DNA from: Nigrospora sphaerica
Lineage: Eukaryota; Ascomycota; Sordariomycetes; Amphisphaeriales; Apiosporaceae
Direction: 5' to 3'
DNA length: 64,000 nucleotides
Assembly: GCA_018287875.1 (NCBI GenBank)
Contig: JAGVVL010000018.1
Location: 2,968,501 to 3,032,500, forward strand
The notes below the pieces were generated by a model. The model was given only the letters and a program-made list of their open reading frames with translations. It did not search any database and was not told where the DNA came from. A program made the translations under genes and the position numbers. Positions 55,722 through 64,000 of this stretch are shown piece by piece (the stretch's first letter is position 1; the number at the start of each line of letters is the position of its first letter).

Positions 55722-56153
55722 ATGGGCGACAACGTGACGCCCAGCACCACTGCGGCGCCGCAGGGGCAGTCTGGGAACGACATCGTGAACATCGCTGTGC
55801 CGGCTGCCCTGGCCGACCTGCTGGCGGGCCACCGGCACGTCGTCGTCGATTTCCACGCGACGTGGTGCGGGCCGTGCCGGCTCGTCGCGCCCGTGTTCGC
55901 GCAGCTGGCCGCCGCGCACGCCGCCGCCGGCCGCGTGGCCTTTGCCAAGGTCGATGTCGACGACGTGCCCGAGGTCGCCTCCCGTTACAGCATCACCAGC
56001 CTGCCCACCTTCACCCTGATCCGCGACGGCGAGGTCTTCCGAGAGATCAAAGGCGCGCACCCGGCGCAACTGCGAACCGAAGTCGAGGCCATGGTAGGAG
56101 GGGCCGGGGACGATGGCAACATGGTCAAGAAGTCCATCGAGAACGAAAACTAG
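55722..56153 (+). CDS. Thioredoxin
   Basis: Single exon, 143 residues, ATG at 55722. The protein disulphide reductase active site WCGPC is at 48-52 within VVVDFHATWCGPCRLVAPVF. Then come VAFAKVDVDDVPEVASRYSI and the cis-Pro loop TSLPTFTLIRDGEVFREIKG. About 25 extra N-terminal residues rich in Thr, Ala and Gln precede the domain, and a short polar tail follows; no clear targeting signal. It is probably a cytosolic or nuclear thioredoxin reduced by thioredoxin reductase. No lesion. Placement beside a decayed cluster is probably incidental. Confidence 0.93.
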   Translation: MGDNVTPSTTAAPQGQSGNDIVNIAVPAALADLLAGHRHVVVDFHATWCGPCRLVAPVFAQLAAAHAAAGRVAFAKVDVDDVPEVASRYSITSLPTFTLIRDGEVFREIKGAHPAQLRTEVEAMVGGAGDDGNMVKKSIENEN

Positions 56154-57039
56154 TGATTTTGTCACAATTATAGCGTATTTCCCCGTATCGACTGCCTGCG
56201 CCACCATTATCCATCCCTTTAACACGGAGAAAAGCGCCTACAAAGAAATCTTTAAGCAAATAGTGTCCCCACCATTTTACTTTTGGATAGTTTGTCACTA
56301 GTAGGTAATGCTGGCTTCGCAGCCCTAGAACTGGCTCTCTAACTTACGCGGCCACCCTGTTCTAGTTACATGGGTTGCTTAGGTATACTGGCTTATCCTA
56401 ATTCTAGCACATTAAGCGGGCAGGGAATCCTTTCTGAAGCACAGAAAAACAACATCGATCCTGCCCCCTAACGTCGGCCTCCTTGACACCGGCACCGTAT
56501 GGTTTATCTCCGTCTCGCATTATACGCTTTACCTTTTGTTTCCCCTTCGCAGCGCTAGTTAGACGGCGGCTAGCACCAACGGGGTTTTTGATTCGGCAAC
56601 CGCTCTCCTGTAGACAAGCTGGAAAGCGCCGAATTAGTACTAGGGTCGGCGACGACCTGGGAATCCTCGGTGTTGTATGTTTTTTTTACCATTTTTGGCA
56701 TTTGGCCTTTTTATGAGCCCGGGCTCCCACATCTTAGTAAGTGTGCACCGTTGATGGCCTTGTATCCGGAGAACAGCTGCAGATAACCACACTTCTGATT
56801 AAGAGGTATCTGTCATCTGCCTGTCCACGTGGGTTGGAGCTGTCCACAAATCGACTTGCCCAAAGGACAGCACTATTGGATGTTGCTAGGCATCAGGTGC
56901 AACAACAATACTCTGATGAACGGATGAACATTATCAGAGCGGATACAAACAAGGATACCAATATTGTTAACAGGTTTATTAGTGGCAGGCTATAATTACG
57001 TTAAATTGGTATGTACACACACATTATACAGCCGGCATT
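56154..57039. other. Intergenic, AT-richer
   Basis: About 890 bp between the thioredoxin and CadD-like genes. Only short frames without domains; probably 3' flanks and degenerate sequence. Confidence 0.4.
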
Positions 57040-57891
57040 CTACTTGCTGGCGGGTCTGTCCGCACTCTCAGTAGTGTGTGTACTTGTTTGCGTCGTCTCT
57101 GCAACACAGCCAGCCTCTCCCGGGGTGTTCTCGGCATGGACGGCTCGCTGCAACGGAGTTTTAGCCAGCCTATACCAAACCATGGCACCCATGGCCAGCA
57201 GCAAGAGCAGAACCGTCATGGTCGACATTAGAGTCTGGCCGGGGTGCGTTTCGGGCAAGTCGTCGTCAATGTGCTCGATAGACCAGGGATAGCACTCGGA
57301 CTGGACAATGATGAAGATGCCGAGACCCATGTAGAGAAAGGGCAGGAGGTACTCGACGTACTTCTGCGCCAGCGCGAGAACGTGCCGCTGCCTCATGACC
57401 AGCCAGGCCGTCAGGCACCATACGCACAGCAGTATGTAGTACACAACCACGTAGACGACGATTTCGGCGCCCTTTGTCTGCGAGAACAAGGGAATGTAGG
57501 TTCCGATGTTGTCGCCTCCGTTCATCAAAGTGACGAGGGCCACCTTGAGGATGCTTCGGACGCCTTTCAGTCTTGTGGGGGGGGCGTCCTCTTCCTCTTG
57601 ACTCGGGGAGAAGAGACCGAACAAGTTCCAAATGCCAAGAAGAACAGGTAGCAAGCCCAGGAACCCGATGGGCTCGGACGGGAGAACAAGTGCGACGGCG
57701 AAGCCGATCATGCTGATGATCATAATGACGGTGAAGCCGAGTAACTGGCCCAGGGTGACCTTCCAGGGCGTCAGGCTGTCGCTCGTCGTGGCCTCGGCAA
57801 AGAAGGTGACGAGAACGAAGATGTCGTCGATGTTGGTGAGAGCAAACGTGGCGCAGGCCGTCGCGACGGCTTCTCGGAATTCGAAACCCAT
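57040..57891 (-). CDS. CadD-type cadmium-resistance transporter-like membrane protein
   Basis: Single exon, 283 residues, ATG at 57889-57891. It begins MGFEFREAVATACATFALTN and continues with the diagnostic IDDIFVLVTFFAEATT. Further helices are LGQLLGFTVIMIISMIGFAV and FLGLLPVLLGIWNLFGLFSP. A central repeat of the motif (LVTLMNGGDNIGTYIPLFSQ) follows, then EIVVYVVVYYILLCVWCLTA, VEYLLPFLYMGLGIFIIVQS and a last helix TMTVLLLLLAMGAMVWYRL. The two D/N-rich motifs at the helix ends match the cadmium-resistance (CadD) family. Fungal members probably export small cations or organic solutes; the true substrate is unproven. Confidence 0.85.
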   Translation of the reverse strand: MGFEFREAVATACATFALTNIDDIFVLVTFFAEATTSDSLTPWKVTLGQLLGFTVIMIISMIGFAVALVLPSEPIGFLGLLPVLLGIWNLFGLFSPSQEEEDAPPTRLKGVRSILKVALVTLMNGGDNIGTYIPLFSQTKGAEIVVYVVVYYILLCVWCLTAWLVMRQRHVLALAQKYVEYLLPFLYMGLGIFIIVQSECYPWSIEHIDDDLPETHPGQTLMSTMTVLLLLLAMGAMVWYRLAKTPLQRAVHAENTPGEAGCVAETTQTSTHTTESADRPASK

Positions 57892-59577
57892 GGGCGGGCG
57901 GGATCACCACGCTGGCGCGGTGAGCGGCGTACCAGTACGTCGGATGGGGCCAGCACAGACTACGGGGGGTAGGGAAACTTGAGCGCGGGCTAGCCGACTC
58001 GGGAACAACGAGTTGTCGAGGGATACCCGGGGGAGGCAGTGCAGCAGCGGGCAGGCGTAGCGCGTCTGGCCCCCGAAACGAGAAGAGAATGGCGATGGCG
58101 AAGCAGACTGGAAAGGTAGCAGAGAGAGGGATTGGGGTGGGCGGTAAAGCTTCTCGAAGCCCATCGCTTCCTTTCACCTTGGTGCCGTGTCTGGCATGAC
58201 GCGGCGGCCCAATAGAATCGAGAAAACCCCAGACAAAGAGGGTCGGTGGTGCAGAAGAAGGCTTGGCAACTCGCAAAGTCGGCACGGGCGAGCCGGGTAG
58301 CCGGCGAGGTAGAATGCCGATTTCCCGACAAGTGCCCTAGACGCGCATCGCGGCAAGGTGGTTCCCAAAACCGGGTCCTTCTCGTCAGCCACCGTCCGAG
58401 CGGGTAGGCGACCCCTATCGCGGCCGCTATCGGTTTCTTAGTGCGGAAAGTGGATACCCAATAGTCCTAGTAGTATACTACAGACACCAGGAACCGACTG
58501 TATTAGTATACTCCTCGCCGCAGTGCCAATCAGCCGACATTTTCTCCGGCCTTTCCCTGTATTTCAGTGTCCGTGATACGATATTGGACCATTCCGAATA
58601 GGATCGACTGCCTCGTTTTCACTGGAGCTGGCAACTGGTCGTCCGGATTGAGTTTGTTCCAACAGCCTTGTGCCTGTAAGCTGGCTCGACTGGTAAAGCT
58701 AAACTGGAAGATAAGGCCCCGGATTAGCCAAAATCTATCCACGGCCATGTGCGGGTTAGCAACTCGTATATAAAAAAATCAGACACCGGAGGAAGCTATA
58801 CGTCTACCCTAATGGCCAGCTACCCTTCTTCCACTTTGTGTTCGGTCTGGCTTGGGTGAAAGCTTCTTCAACGAGGCCAGCCTTGGATATAAAAGCACAC
58901 TGCACAAAGGGATTCTCTACCTATTTATGCTTGACGTCCAATCATCCGGCCGAACCATGTTATGGGCTGCGTCGGCGTTTCAAAGCGTCATCAAAACAGG
59001 GGATTAATGAAACTTGGATTACCCCATTGGTACGTGAGCGTGTTAGTGAGTGGCCGGATTCGAAAGCGAGGACGACCATAAATAGTAACATGTAGCAGAC
59101 ATTTTCCCTTTCACCCTCCATCCTGTGCTGGCTCTCAAGCCAACGGGAAGCAGCTGCCACGCGAGTAGCCGAGGTCTTTTGCTTGTCCATATTTTCGTTA
59201 AGCTAGGCCAAGCACTGATGCTCGCTTAGCAGCGCTGGGCACTTGGCGTGGTCCATTTTTGACCCGAGCAGCGTCTGTCCATTGGCTTACACGGAGAGCA
59301 AATTGATCTAATCAGATCATCTTATCAGATTAGATCGCTGGTCGCTGTATGACTTTGACATCATTGAGCGAGAATCATCTGCATTGCCGGTCGTGGCTCC
59401 TGGCGGAAGTGGGTGAGAGGAGGCCGGTACGGCCTTTCAAACGCGAGACGTCACTTGTGCCGGGCATCGAATAGGTTGAGTTACCCCTCTCGTGAGTTGC
59501 GCGTGTGTCTTGGGGCCTTCGCAAGCACGTTAGTCTTCTCCAGTCTCCCGAACAAACCCCAGTATCCGTCTGTCAAG
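57892..59577. other. Gene-poor stretch
   Basis: About 1.7 kb. A small AT-rich imperfect palindrome (ATCTAATCAGATCATCTTATCA, 59307-59328) lies near the right end. No gene recognised; 58400-59400 is AT-richer and repeat-like. Confidence 0.4.
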
Positions 59578-60379
59578 ATGATCGACACGAAACCCACACT
59601 CAACAAGCTCGCTGCCAAGGTCACGGAGCTGGCTGCAATCTTTACTAACCTTACTAGCCAGCATCAAGAGAACAAAGATTCTCCAGCCCACATTTGCCGC
59701 CGACAGCATTTCCAGCTATGAGGGCATCACCGGCAGGATGTTCACGACGCGCCAGATGCTTAATAATGTGTTGAACGACATGTATATTCTTTCCCAGGGC
59801 CACGGACTGGAAAGCGGCCGGCGAGGTCAAGGTAGTGGACGTAGGTGATAACCGCCCTAACAAACCAACGACACTGCTAGGTCTCTCTCCTAGGTACGCG
59901 GGTCTGCGGGTCCGCGGATCACGGCGCGTTCTTTCTGGCGCACAACTTCCCCAGCCTGACCACCGTCCTTGAGGACATGCCCAAGGTGAAGCACATCCTC
60001 GAGGCGGACTTTCCGGCCGAGCTCGCGGGCTGCGTGTCATACTTAGAGCACGACCTCTTCCAGCCGCAGCCGGTCGAGGCCGACATCTACGTTGTCAAAA
60101 TGATCCTGCACGACTAACCCGAGGCAGTGGTGTCCCAGATCCTGCGTAATCTCATGCGCGCTGCGGACAGGCAACTGCGTCCTCCTGATCGAATACACGG
60201 GCAAGGTGGACGAGGGGGAAACGGGGGACAAGAAGGAGGAGTTTGGGGGAAGGAAGGAGGGCACGGCCGAGGCGTACAGGGACATCGTGAACAACGCGGA
60301 CGAGCGCTTTGAGGTGGCCAAGATCGATGCCGACCTCCTGGCCTTCTTTGCGAGCATTGAGGTCGTATGGCGTGGCTGA
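59578..60379 (+). pseudogene. SAM-dependent O-methyltransferase relic
   Basis: Start MIDTKPTLNKLAAKVTELAA at 59578. One base is missing near 59688, after which the other frame reads SYEGITGRMFTTRQMLNNVL. The text then jumps, without the usual 150 or so residues of dimerisation and substrate domain, to GEVKVVDV before an intron-like GTGATA...CCTAG (about 59846-59893). After it come DHGAFFLAHNFPSLTTVLED, the SAM-binding region, and EADIYVVKMILHD. At 60115-60117 a TAA replaces the Trp codon of the conserved LHDWP. A further shift follows before AYRDIVNNADERFEVAKIDA. Fungal members of this family methylate secondary metabolites. The gene is dead by several independent lesions. Confidence 0.75.
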
Positions 60380-60622
60380 GGGAAGAGGGTGGATGGGAGG
60401 CACTGGAACCCGGATATGACCGTGATGTAAACTAAGCTGGGGAAAAGAATACATGATAGAGCAATCAAATACCACACAGAAGCGCGCACTCCGGAAGACA
60501 TATGGATGTAGTGACATGTATCAAGTGGACGTCAGCCCTTTGCTGATGAAGTCCAAGAAATTCCAGCGTTCCTGGGCATTCCAGGCTTCGACACCTTCCC
60601 CCCCGGTATCGCCAAGTCCCCT

Positions 60623-61055
60623 CTATCGCTTGCTGAACGAGGCTGGCCGAGGTTCCCCCCCCGAGGATCGCTTGGAACCGCCAGAAGCGCGCCTGGAACT
60701 GGCCGACGATCCTCCTGACCCGCCGCTCGGTGTCGAGTGTCTGGCGGGGGCGCGTGCCGCGTGGTCACTCACGGCAGCGCCGGCGCTACTCGCGTAGACA
60801 ATTCCCTGCCCGTTGCAGTGGGCACATGGGGCACGGTTCGGATCGGTGCGGCGGCTGGCAAAAGCGCGTGAGCCTGAGAAGCCACACACGGGAACGGGGG
60901 AAGGCTCACGGATTGCCACGGCATTCGGGACATGTGTACACCCCACTGAGGGCGTCGCCAACGCCGTAGGTTTCCCAATCCTCCTCGTCGCCGGGTTGTA
61001 TTGGATCATAGGACCCCGCGTAGAAGTTTGGAGGGCCGGCGGGTGAGCGCGGCAT
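60623..61055 (-). CDS. Small CxxC...CxxC zinc-ribbon-like protein
   Basis: Two exons, 60910-61055 and 60623-60854, give 125 residues. The 55-bp intron has GTGAGC and CCAG ends, and phase is kept. Start MPRSPAGPPNFYAGSYDPIQ at 61053-61055. Four cysteines form two CxxC pairs: C42/C45 (VYTCPECRGNP) and C59/C62 (RAPCAHCNGQGIVYASS). The CxxCxGxG pattern resembles DnaJ-type zinc repeats. The tail is low-complexity Ser/Gly/Arg (SGGSGGSSASSRRASGGSKR). I do not know a function; proteins with this layout occur widely in filamentous fungi. An alternative is that exon 2 ends elsewhere, because the tail is not conserved-looking. Confidence 0.6.
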
Positions 61056-64000
61056 CTTGCGTGACTATGGTACGGGCGAAAAGGGCAGTGTGGTAGATGG
61101 ACTGATGAATCAAGGACGGGCTGACGGCAAGAGTCGGTCAGTAAGAGACTGCGCGGGTACTCAAATCAGAATACTTTTCCGATCCTCCCATTCTTCCTCG
61201 ACGACGCCGGACGGGCGACCTCCTCTTATACAACGACAGCCCGTCCACGTGGCCCCCACGAGCAGGGCGATTCATCTTCACGATGCGGGCCGCGAGGCCT
61301 GGTGTTGCCGTCTTATGTCCGATATTCGCACCCTCATGGCCCCGAGCGGCTTGTCGAGTGGCGGCGATGTAGTGATGAAGATAATACGACTGCGATGTCG
61401 CTCTTCGACCGGCCGAGTGTGAGGCTCTATTCGACGCTTGCTCATGCACGAGCGGATGCACGGAGTCAGGCAACCACGAGGGCCAGGTCATTCCACCCGG
61501 TACAGCCAATGATTGGGCAAGCACATCTATTGGCTACGGAAATGGGATGATAAGGGTGGAATCTGGATTGTTCCTTTCACTGTCCACCTTCCGTCTCTTG
61601 TCTCTGGGCCACGCGATTGCCGTGCCTTCCCCAATATCCCGGCACTCAGAGCACGAACTGCAGGAAACCAATCCCCACCTGGTCTTCTTACTGTTCCTGT
61701 CCCTCTCCCGAAGACCCATGTAAGTATGCGTCTATCCGCCTACTTGGCGATTTTAACCATAACCTTCGTGCTCTTGTCCGCGTCGGGTGGCATTGCGCGA
61801 GCCACTGTATCCATCTGATCTTTCCTTCCTTGCAACTACCCGCACTCGTCGTGCGTCGTGTACCCTTCTGGCGCTCTGGGGAAACGCACCGAAACCCAGA
61901 AGAAAGCCACCGGTTCTGTTCCCTTCCCAGGCCCTGGGCCAGCTGCTCCCCACGCGTTGTACAATGCGCGTTCCCGTTGAGGCCAGCTTGGCACGCCGTC
62001 GTCCCGTTTTCCCCCGGCGGCCTTTCTCGACAACCTGCAACCGCCCGCGAGCCTTTTGGTCCTCAATGAATTAACACACCGGTCACGATATCACCACGGA
62101 GAGGCGTGCTCAAAGCCCGGAGAAAGGCGGTGTCAGCCCTCCCCATGAACAGCCCTTCCCGAGTTTCACGGCATACCGGTGAGCACGTTTTCGACGTAGG
62201 CCATGACACCAGGCACGCCTTGAACCCGACCAGAAGCCTACTATCCAAGGCGAGGCAGGGATCGCCACCCGTGGTAAGACAACGGGTATGCCTGCCTCAT
62301 GGGCTACGAATCTAAAATTGCTCAAAAGCCTCACTGTCGGCACTGCTACCTCGGATCGAGGGTTACGGAACCCGAGTCTCTGCAATTTGTCATTTTTGGG
62401 GTTCAGCTCGTAACACTCTTGCGACATCTCACCGAAGTCTCGAGTAATCGAATGGCCGGCGTGGATACTGGCGTACCACTGCATGTGCCGCCATCGTTCT
62501 CGGGCTTTTCCACCAGACTCGGGTCGGGACGCGATGCTATCATTGCCCCAGGAGATGCAGACGCCCCTGCATTCACCGAAGAATTAATCTCCAAGACTGC
62601 AGCTATCTTGCATCAATTCGAAGTGCATCATCTCCCCCCCCCCCAAGTTCGCTTGCGGAATGAGCGAATCAGCCAGCGCCCTGTGAGGCTCTCATTTCCC
62701 ACTCGTAAAAAATAGCCGTGGCCTTAGTCGACCCGATCTCCTTCATCACGAGACGTAGGCCGTCGGTTTATACGACCACAAGAAATTCACAGATTCAACT
62801 GTGTTCCATGACTCGCCGGAACCGTCCCAACTCGGCAAAGGGCTGCGGCCCCAAGTCTTGTGGTGCATCCCTCCGGGATACCCCGTTGACTTGACTGCTG
62901 GCAAGTCACGTTGGGGTTCCAGCTCATTGGATGATTTCCGTGGTGCGTGTGCTCGGTGTATGACCCGAGGTGAACTAGAGCCGAGCTTTATGACGGAGTG
63001 AAGTTGCCTTGTTACTTCAACATTTGTCGGGCCTGGCTTTCCCTGACGGTCTCACTATCCGACCCGCCATTTGGCGTTAATGAGCCACTTATCCAGCTTC
63101 AGTGACGGCTCGGCCGCTGTATCCTCTGTGGAAGTATGGCTGCCAGGTCGTTCACCTTTTTCGGTTACATGGTCATACGGCATGCTTACATGGCGCTTGA
63201 ACCAATCCCGCGCACACCTCGTCCTGTAATGCTCGATATTGCTTGTCGTGGGACTGAAGTAGGCATACGGACACCTGCTTCATTGGAAAATCACCGTCCA
63301 TCAAGCGAACGTTCGAGACACTAAAAGCGCCAGCGTGAAAGCATATGATCGCTTTGCAAGGCCGTACCGCTCGCGGATACTTTTCAAATGGCACCAACAT
63401 GCAACCTCACAAGATGACGAAAAGGAGGCATCACAGCGCTACCTAAAATAGGGTGTGGTGGCCTTGTCCTATCGGTGTGGCCTCTTCCCTGCTCACATGA
63501 CCGGAAGCTGCTGCGCGCTGCAGGTCGTGCCAGACCGGAGCAGAGGCGTGTGCTACACCTAACGCCGACGACGTTCACGATGGTGTCATCGCTCGTGGCA
63601 AGCGGTTCGGGTACACCTGCCTCTATTACCGTGGTTAGCTAGCCAGGATCACCGGATGGCAATACGTACCGGCCGGAACTTTGTAGCACGCTGATCTTAT
63701 CTAATAGGGGCCCTCCATGTAATACTCTGACCATGTACGCCGAATCACGTGCGAGCCCCAGCCGCTTGTATTTGATTACTTCGGAATTGAAACGTGCCAG
63801 CGGAGACCTTGGCTTCCGTACATGGTCATGAGGCAGGTCATCCCATGATTTGCGTAAGGATATCCGCAAAGCCGATACAATCCGTGACTCGACCAAGGTC
63901 GGCACATGGAGGTTCTGAACTCCTCGCAGTCTCAAGTTCACTTTCGGCCGATTCAGCTGTGTTGATCCCAGCTCCGTCTAAACATATGAAGCGGTGGTAC
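61056..64000. other. Gene-free right end
   Basis: About 2.9 kb. Open frames on both strands are short, lack domains and overlap each other, and no RNA gene, terminal repeat or transposase text was recognised. Composition is mixed with many short homopolymers (a C run at 62634-62644). Confidence 0.45.

Noticed and set aside
1..64000. CRISPR arrays, prokaryotic operons, riboswitches
   Set aside because: The window is eukaryotic with spliced genes; the only regular spaced repeats are the precursor array, the 16-bp triplicate and the transposon ends.

Overview
This window is nuclear DNA of a filamentous ascomycete (Pezizomycotina, probably Sordariomycetes). The evidence is eukaryotic: genes are broken by 50-120 bp GT-AG introns with CTAAC or CTGAC branch points, gene order is unpolarised, and the best proteins (Vps34, Nse4, Sos7, Scy1-like, homoserine kinase, Lst8) are fungal housekeeping proteins. 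All assignments are by eye from motifs; no database search was run.

Left part, about 1-22 kb, is conserved chromosome. It holds a Vps34 lipid kinase running off the left edge, the SMC5/6 kleisin Nse4, a decayed 2EXR-like gene, the kinetochore protein Sos7, an RS-rich nuclear protein, an SCY1/Cex1 pseudokinase, a secreted FAD oxidase, homoserine kinase and the TOR-complex WD protein Lst8.

Middle part, about 22-39 kb, is gene-poor and relic-rich. It contains a broken 2EXR gene, an APH-like phosphotransferase, a peroxisomal FAD amine oxidase (C-terminal AKL), a cysteine-rich secreted peptide, a tRNA-like locus, a Dal5-type MFS transporter and a class IV aminotransferase ending in SKL. Oxidase, transporter and aminotransferase could form one amine-catabolic route ending in the peroxisome (inference).

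Right part, about 39.7-61 kb, is the most interesting. It has a fungal RiPP (dikaritin-type) locus: a precursor with signal peptide and Kex2-bounded repeats (39765-40122), transcribed divergently from an intact UstYa/DUF3328 protein (40747-41630). Around these lie an acyltransferase-3 gene with one in-frame stop, a second UstYa-like gene with frameshifts, a complete Fot1/pogo-type transposon (44953-46811), a truncated ABC transporter running into a third UstYa-like remnant, an intact SUT1-like sugar transporter, and three enzyme genes missing internal catalytic segments (alpha/beta hydrolase, penicillin-acyltransferase-like C45 protein, O-methyltransferase). I read this as a secondary-metabolite neighbourhood in decay whose peptide precursor and one oxidase are still intact. 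A thioredoxin, a cadmium-resistance-type transporter and a small zinc-ribbon protein close the gene content. The last 3 kb show nothing recognisable.
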